Of a stretch of DNA of 44,918 nucleotides, positions 40,782 through 44,918 are shown in pieces. The notes under the pieces were generated by a model. That model did no database searches, was not told where the DNA came from, and saw nothing but the letters and a program-made list of their open reading frames with translations. A program made the position numbers and the translations under genes. Positions within the stretch are counted from its first letter, which is position 1. Each line of letters starts with the position of its first letter. The stretch comes from a bacterium. GTDB lineage: Bacteria > Verrucomicrobiota > Verrucomicrobiia > Limisphaerales > UBA11358. The DNA is taken from the NCBI GenBank assembly GCA_021780375.1, contig JAJXYT010000094.1, forward strand, positions 1 to 44,918, in the 5' to 3' direction.

Positions 40782-43382
40782 TCAACGAGCGGTTCCGCCA
40801 CGAGGAACCAATGCCAGTTCAGTGCCCAATGGTGCCCGATACCAGCCTCCCTGCTCTTGCGCAAGAACCCGGCCGGTGGCCTCAACTTCCACCTGCCATT
40901 TGCCTGCTTCGAATCGGAAAGGAATGGTTGACCCCGCAAAATTGCCGCCGGGATCGGAGAAGCTGAAGATGACCCGCCGGCTCTGTTCAATCGGCAAACC
41001 ATCCGTGGCTTTCATGGCCAGGAATGGAAAGACCGTCCGGGTGGTCTCGACTTTGAACAGACTGTTGCCGCTGTCGAAATCGAAGATTTCCCGGACATGG
41101 CCGGCAATGGTCCGGTCGCGGTCGGGATTGGAGCCGACCACGCGTTCGTTCTGATAATTGCCGAGCAGAAAATCCATCGCGACGGCCGAGGACCAAGAGA
41201 ACGCCCGGTTGTTCTGCCCCAACCCCGTGCGCGAGTCGTACCACTCGGCCGGACTATGGGCAAATTCCGGGTACGGGCCGACCGAGGCGGACTGGTTGGA
41301 CATCATGTTGAGCAGGCGCGCGACCATGCTTTTGGCCTCGTCCTCATAGCCGTACTTGAACAAACCTTTCACGATGATCCAGGTTTCCGGCATCCAGATG
41401 TTGCCCCGCCAGAGACCGCCCGGCTGGTCCTGGAACGGCGGCTTTTGATGATAATAACGCGGGTCGTCGTAAGCGACCGTCGGAATTGGATACGGGCCGT
41501 TGAATTCCCTGGGATTCAGGATGTGCTCTTCAATCACCCGTTTAATCTTCGCCGGGTCGCGGCACAGGTCGCAAAAAACCGGGTAGATAATCGAGCTGGT
41601 CAGGACATCGTCCTGCTGAGTGCCCCGGTACGTGACAATCCAATATCCCTTCTGCTCGTCCCATAGCGTATCAATCGCCTGCCGGTGACGTTGAATCTGG
41701 CGCGCCCAACCTGCGGCTTCCGCGTCCTTGCCCAATATCAAGGCCAGCCGGTGCAGTACCACCGCGCCATAGCCCAATTGGGAACTGGGCGCCGGATCGT
41801 CGAGTTTGTTCTCACGGCAGCAGCGGGTCAGGTCATTCCACCAACTGTTCCAACCGGGCACGTATTTGATTTCCTTGAAAATCAGATCGTAGCGCGGATT
41901 GTCATCCCAATTGTCGGGCGTGGCGGTCAACAGGTCGCCATCAATGTCAACCTTGTTCGTCCAATCCCGATAAGCGTTCGTCAACAACGGATAAACTTTG
42001 GCGGCGAATTCGTGGCGCGCCTGGCTCGTCGGCAGGCGGGAATACAATTCCCACATGGACCAGAAGAAATGCGGGTCCATGATTTCGCACGGCGGGACCA
42101 GAATCGGCACGGCATTGCCTTCCGCCCATTGCGGGTTCATGTCGAGATAACCCAGGAGGTTCCAGCAGGAGTCGCTTTGGAAGTAGTAGTTGAATCCGCC
42201 ACGCGCCGGAAGCGAGGCGCTGTACAATCGCCCGTCGCACTCCCGCAGATAGCGGTTCTTGCGCAGCGCGGTGGCCGCCGAATAATAGAGTTTGAGGCAG
42301 GCGTCCGTAGGCGTATCCAGCTTGGGCAGGCCCCGAAAAAATCCGTTCCAGTCGTTTTCCGCCTGGGTCAGCGCCAACCGGGGCGAGCGGACGAACGTTT
42401 TTGTGGCGCTTTCACACTGGGCACCGGCGGTTCCACCGTCGGCCGCCGCGGCGACGATAAAGACACACTCCAACGCTGCTCCCGGTTTTAACCGCGCGGC
42501 TTTGGTCGTGAGCACCGCCGTTCCGGCCGGAGCGTCCAACGATGAGGCGAGACTTCCAGCCAGCGCCGATTTCAGGTCCGCCGGTTTGGCGCGCGTCAGG
42601 TCCAAAGGCGCAAACGCCGCCCGCAGCGGCGCCAAGGTCGAGCTGATGGCCAGGGTGTCGGTGTAGAGCGCCGGCGTGGTCTTCGAACCGACCCGGGCGT
42701 TCCGAAACCAAAGCTGGCGCCCGTCTTTTGCGAGGTGACCAGTGACTCGACCGTCCGTGCGACCGTCATAGCCCGAACGCGCCGTCACGAGCAGGCCCGG
42801 AGCGATGGCGACCGGTCGGTCTCCCGTGTTGGTGACTTTGGCGTAGATTGCAACCGTATTGAAGGAAGTGAAGAACGTCGCGGAATCGATCTCAAAACTG
42901 CCGTGCCGGGTGAGCGTCCGCCAGCCATACGGGTACCAGGTGACCACGGCTTCCCCGTCGCCAAAAATTCTTTCGCCCGCCGCCGTTTGAATGAACAGCG
43001 AGAGCACGCCCACGTCGCGCGCCGTGTTAAAAAACTCGTTGTTCGGACCCACCCCTTGCCGGACCGAACCGAGCATAAAGCCATTAATACCCTGGGAATA
43101 GGCAATATCGTACCAGGACCCGAAATCGGATAATTCGCAGCCCATGACCGGCTTTTGCGGCTGGTCGCCCTGGAGAACGGGCGCCAGATACGCGATCTGG
43201 TTCTTCATGAAATCGAGCGGCGGTTCGCCGTACAATCCGCTCGCGGCAAGCAGGGCAGCTCCCGTAACGACAATTTTCAGAAGCTGCGGCAGGTGGGAGC
43301 GACGGCCTTCACAGATGGACCGCTTCACCGTAGTCGCCGCAACCGGTATTGGGGAAATTAGGTTTGGTTTCTCAGGGCTCAT
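40782..43382 (-). CDS. GH63-like (alpha/alpha)6-barrel glycosidase, exported
   Basis: An 866-residue protein from ATG 43382. The export segment (LLKIVVTGAALLAASGLYGE) comes after 33 front residues. An N-terminal beta-sandwich (about 60-330) is followed by a six-hairpin barrel: GGFNYYFQSDSCWNLLGYLD, then DNWDDNPRYD and WNSWWNDL. The signature GGLWRGNIWMPETWIIVKGL lies near residue 660 and EWYDSRTGLGQNNRAFSWSS near 715. These match the mannosyl-oligosaccharide glucosidase/MGH1-like and trehalase-like group; acidic residues in the DNWDD and EWYDS regions are the likely catalytic pair (inference). The substrate is unknown, probably an alpha-glucoside or alpha-mannoside. It ends 110 bases from the esterase stop, facing it. 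Confidence 0.8.
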   Translation of the reverse strand: MSPEKPNLISPIPVAATTVKRSICEGRRSHLPQLLKIVVTGAALLAASGLYGEPPLDFMKNQIAYLAPVLQGDQPQKPVMGCELSDFGSWYDIAYSQGINGFMLGSVRQGVGPNNEFFNTARDVGVLSLFIQTAAGERIFGDGEAVVTWYPYGWRTLTRHGSFEIDSATFFTSFNTVAIYAKVTNTGDRPVAIAPGLLVTARSGYDGRTDGRVTGHLAKDGRQLWFRNARVGSKTTPALYTDTLAISSTLAPLRAAFAPLDLTRAKPADLKSALAGSLASSLDAPAGTAVLTTKAARLKPGAALECVFIVAAAADGGTAGAQCESATKTFVRSPRLALTQAENDWNGFFRGLPKLDTPTDACLKLYYSAATALRKNRYLRECDGRLYSASLPARGGFNYYFQSDSCWNLLGYLDMNPQWAEGNAVPILVPPCEIMDPHFFWSMWELYSRLPTSQARHEFAAKVYPLLTNAYRDWTNKVDIDGDLLTATPDNWDDNPRYDLIFKEIKYVPGWNSWWNDLTRCCRENKLDDPAPSSQLGYGAVVLHRLALILGKDAEAAGWARQIQRHRQAIDTLWDEQKGYWIVTYRGTQQDDVLTSSIIYPVFCDLCRDPAKIKRVIEEHILNPREFNGPYPIPTVAYDDPRYYHQKPPFQDQPGGLWRGNIWMPETWIIVKGLFKYGYEDEAKSMVARLLNMMSNQSASVGPYPEFAHSPAEWYDSRTGLGQNNRAFSWSSAVAMDFLLGNYQNERVVGSNPDRDRTIAGHVREIFDFDSGNSLFKVETTRTVFPFLAMKATDGLPIEQSRRVIFSFSDPGGNFAGSTIPFRFEAGKWQVEVEATGRVLAQEQGGWYRAPLGTELALVPRGGTAR

Positions 43383-43463
43383 CAGGTGTTGCGCGCCACG
43401 CTATCACCGCGCCAAGGCCTGTCAACCCGTCTCCTGTCCAGGTAGCGCCCGGATTGGAAGTTG

Positions 43464-43510
43464 GGAGTTCCGTGTTTACGCGGTCCCGAGCCGCCTGAAG
43501 GCGGAACTCC
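43464..43510. repeat. Palindromic element overlapping the front of the next gene
   Basis: GGAGTTCCG (43464-43472) and CGGAACTCC (43502-43510) are perfectly complementary. A second inner dyad, CCGCCTGAAGGCGG (43491-43504), sits in the right arm. The element spans the place where the signal peptide codons of the small secreted protein begin. Confidence 0.65.
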
Positions 43511-43527
43511 TGCTTCTGGCCGCGCTG

Positions 43528-43875
43528 ATGGGTGCGGCTGCCATGTCGGCCAACGCCGGGGTCCGCTTCGGCATCTCCATCGGGTTACCGGCGCCGAGGG
43601 TCGTTTCCCGGCCGGTGGTTTATGCGCCTGCACCCGTGACCGTGGTGCAAACGCCATCGGTTTGTCCGGGGGCGGGCTACGTCCGGGCGCCCGGTTATTG
43701 GTCGGTTTACCCGACCGGCCGGGTCCGGGTGGCCGGCGCCTGGCATTACCGTCCGACGCAGGTTGTGTTTGCACATGACCGGGACGGCCGATACAACGGG
43801 CACGATGAATACGATCGCGACCGACATGATCGTGACGGGCACGGCGGACCTGACCACAACGGATACCGCCGGTAA
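43528..43875 (+). CDS. Small secreted His/Arg/Asp-rich protein (YXWGXW-like)
   Basis: From ATG 43528 the product is 115 residues. The upstream in-frame codons (LKAELLLLAALMGAAAMSAN) read as a complete signal peptide, but their first codon is a CTG inside the palindromic element, so the true start is uncertain. Mature features are RFGISIGLPAPRVVSRPVVY, CPGAGYVRAPGYWSVYPTGR and AGAWHYRPTQVVFAHDRD, then a tail of alternating Asp, Arg, His and Gly (DRDRHDRDGHGGPDHN). Short proteins with GY(V/W)xxPGYW motifs are common exported proteins of unknown role in soil bacteria. The charged tail might bind metal (guess). Confidence 0.6.
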   Translation: MGAAAMSANAGVRFGISIGLPAPRVVSRPVVYAPAPVTVVQTPSVCPGAGYVRAPGYWSVYPTGRVRVAGAWHYRPTQVVFAHDRDGRYNGHDEYDRDRHDRDGHGGPDHNGYRR

Positions 43876-44064
43876 TCATCGGTAAGGGGCTCCTCAATGC
43901 ACAGGCTGCCGTGAATCCACAACAGCCTTTTATCAATCCGTTACAGAAGCAAGGAAAGATACGAAGAAAAAAACCGCTCGTTCAACCGCAGATGACGCGG
44001 ATGGGCGCAGATTTGAGCGCCGCCAAAAGGCACAATAGACACAAAACTTCAGCTCCCAAATCGC
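43876..44064. other. Intergenic spacer
   Basis: AT-richer spacer between convergent genes. It contains CAACCGCAGATGACGCGGAT and GGGCGCAGATT, a partial tandem (GCAGATGACGCGGATGGGCGCAGATT). No gene is supported. Confidence 0.35.
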
Positions 44065-44145
44065 AAACCTGCTCGCGACCTCCTCGCGAATCATCGGAAT
44101 TCATCGGCGTCTATCGGCGTTTATCGGTGTCGTAAATCATGAATC
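44065..44145 (+). repeat. Dispersed CTGCTCGC...TTCATCGG repeat, copy 2, with 10-bp tandem units
   Basis: Four tandem variants of a 10-base unit run from about 44090: ATCATCGGA, ATTCATCGGC, GTCTATCGGC, GTTTATCGGT, followed by GTCGTAAATC. The front (ACCTGCTCGCGACC) matches copy 1 at 30388-30450 in the same orientation. Confidence 0.6.
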
Positions 44146-44187
44146 GTGAATCGGAAATCGTAACATCGTTCGATTGGCCTTCCGCCT

Positions 44188-44496
44188 TTAACCCTTGTAA
44201 TTTTGCCTTCCGTCTTCCTGGCCGCGTCGAAGTCTGACGCCGACGGGCGCCCCCTTCCCTTCCGGCCGATGCCAGATGCCCCGGCCGTCTTGATACACTT
44301 CGCGAACGCGGTGATACGGCACACGATGAATCCGGCCTTCCCCATCCACCAGCCGGAACCCTTGCAGGTCATCGCGGGGAAAATTCAACTCCGCCAACGG
44401 AACCACGATGATCCGTTTAAATTTCCTCAAGATGACCGCGCGGGACAAATTTATTTCAGAAAGTGCACTGTGCGTAGAGCATGACTTGCTCCCCAT
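44188..44496 (-). CDS. Short DUF504/MJ1316-like domain protein
   Basis: About 102 residues from ATG 44496, which overlaps the upstream gene by 41 bases; a TTG at 44448 would avoid the overlap, and an ATG at 44517 would lengthen it. The conserved part is FKRIIVVPLAELNFPRDDLQ, GFRLVDGEGRIHRVPYHRVR and EVYQDGRGIWHRPEG. This is the compact beta fold I associate with DUF504 (UPF0248, MJ1316 RNA cyclic-group-end domain). In that family HRVPYHRV is the best conserved motif. It is probably cytoplasmic. RNA-end recognition is family knowledge, not shown here. It follows the right-edge gene on the same strand. Confidence 0.5.
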   Translation of the reverse strand: MGSKSCSTHSALSEINLSRAVILRKFKRIIVVPLAELNFPRDDLQGFRLVDGEGRIHRVPYHRVREVYQDGRGIWHRPEGKGAPVGVRLRRGQEDGRQNYKG

Positions 44497-44918
44497 ACCG
44501 GCTTGCGACGCCACCATGGCTTGATTCGAAATTGCACCGGCCGGCGCTCGCCGTCAGGTTGACGCTCTGGCTGTTATAAACATAGGCGAGCGTTGCGCCC
44601 ACACTGGGGATGGACCACCGGCCGACCTGCCAGTCGGGATAATTCACCGCCAGGGCGGTGATCAACGCCTTCCGGTTGTCACTGTAATCCAGATACAGGG
44701 GATCGCGCAGGGTGATCGACGGGTTCCTCGGGGTCACATCAATTTCAGCCTTGTCACTGAACGTGACGAAGCCCCTGGGGTTGTCACTCCATATATTTCG
44801 TAATCCGACGTGGAGGCCGTCTTTTTTGGCATAGGCGGCGCCGGGATTCCCCGCGTCAGCCGGGGAAAACGGAGACACAATTCGCTTGTCAAAAGAATTA
44901 CCCAGAAACGTTTCAGAT
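44456..44918 (-). CDS. C-terminal part of a gene running off the right edge, unknown function
   Basis: The frame is open from the window edge to a TAA at 44456, giving 153 codons. The sequence is beta-rich with many Ser, Asn and aromatic residues: GLHVGLRNIWSDNPRGFVTF, PSITLRDPLYLDYSDNRKAL, VNYPDWQVGRWSIPSVGATL and NLTASAGRCNFESSHGG. It ends in QVMLYAQCTF. This suggests an exported protein, but no family is recognised and the front is outside the window. A GTG at 44878 lies in frame, but the frame continues upstream, so it is not taken as start. Confidence 0.6.
   Translation of the reverse strand, partial: SETFLGNSFDKRIVSPFSPADAGNPGAAYAKKDGLHVGLRNIWSDNPRGFVTFSDKAEIDVTPRNPSITLRDPLYLDYSDNRKALITALAVNYPDWQVGRWSIPSVGATLAYVYNSQSVNLTASAGRCNFESSHGGVASRYGEQVMLYAQCTF

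Noticed and set aside
1..44918. CRISPR array, prophage module, BGC or known defence island
   Set aside because: No regularly spaced direct repeats, cas genes, phage structural genes, or biosynthetic core enzymes were seen. The only defence-like items are one type II toxin-antitoxin pair and a broken HNH gene.

Overview
The window looks like a chromosomal segment of a Verrucomicrobium, most likely of the Pedosphaera/Limisphaerales type. Supporting signs are a GC-rich background, a Gram-negative envelope gene (lptD), many secreted proteins with LamG, Ig-like and beta-helix folds, an exosortase (PEP-CTERM type) substrate, several glycoside hydrolases, and numerous short inverted repeats together with a REP-associated transposase remnant. 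This assignment is inference from gene content; no 16S or other phylogenetic marker is present.

Layout. 1-1039 (minus) is the 5' part of a GH36/GH27-like alpha-galactosidase that runs off the left edge. 1360-3690 (plus) holds a PepP-type aminopeptidase and a secreted HExxH metallopeptidase. 4123-4565 is a small inverted-repeat-bounded unit carrying a truncated RAYT transposase. 4760-12538 (plus) is a compact xylan-use operon: GH3 enzyme, GPH sugar symporter, GH10 xylanase, and a second GH3 enzyme with an extra N-terminal domain. The first GH3 and the symporter probably serve uptake and hydrolysis of the xylo-oligosaccharides released outside by the xylanase. A terminator-rich spacer follows. 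12832-15318 (minus) is a LamG-Ig-LamG secreted protein, and 15624-18014 (minus) is lptD.

The middle is a scrap zone. It contains a nucleotidyltransferase fragment, an M32 carboxypeptidase, a Phd/ParE-type toxin-antitoxin pair, a frameshifted zinc-ribbon gene, a decayed second copy of the hisF 3' end, a perfect 24-bp hairpin that supplies the hisF stop codon, hisF, a 5'-truncated Ig-domain fragment and tRNA-Leu(CAA). A Ski2-like DUF3516 helicase follows, with related direct repeats at both ends, then an HNH remnant and a beta-helix (choice-of-anchor Q) secreted protein.

The right part has an OmpA/MotB-like envelope protein, a secreted OB-fold-like protein resembling a sensor-kinase input region without the kinase, a PEP-CTERM protein behind a textbook promoter, a DUF3300/DUF2950 pair, a LemA-TPM-TPM operon, a sialate O-acetylesterase-like enzyme converging on a GH63-like glucosidase, a small secreted protein whose start is overlapped by a palindrome, a DUF504-like short protein, and a partial secreted protein at the right edge.

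I did not find a convincing new defence or biosynthetic system. The most unusual material is the repeat and mobile-element layer: the RAYT fragment with 26-bp inverted ends, the hisF tail duplication beside a hairpin, related 93-94-bp palindromic elements, and repeats abutting the helicase. A second notable point is a shared C-terminal domain on unrelated secreted proteins.
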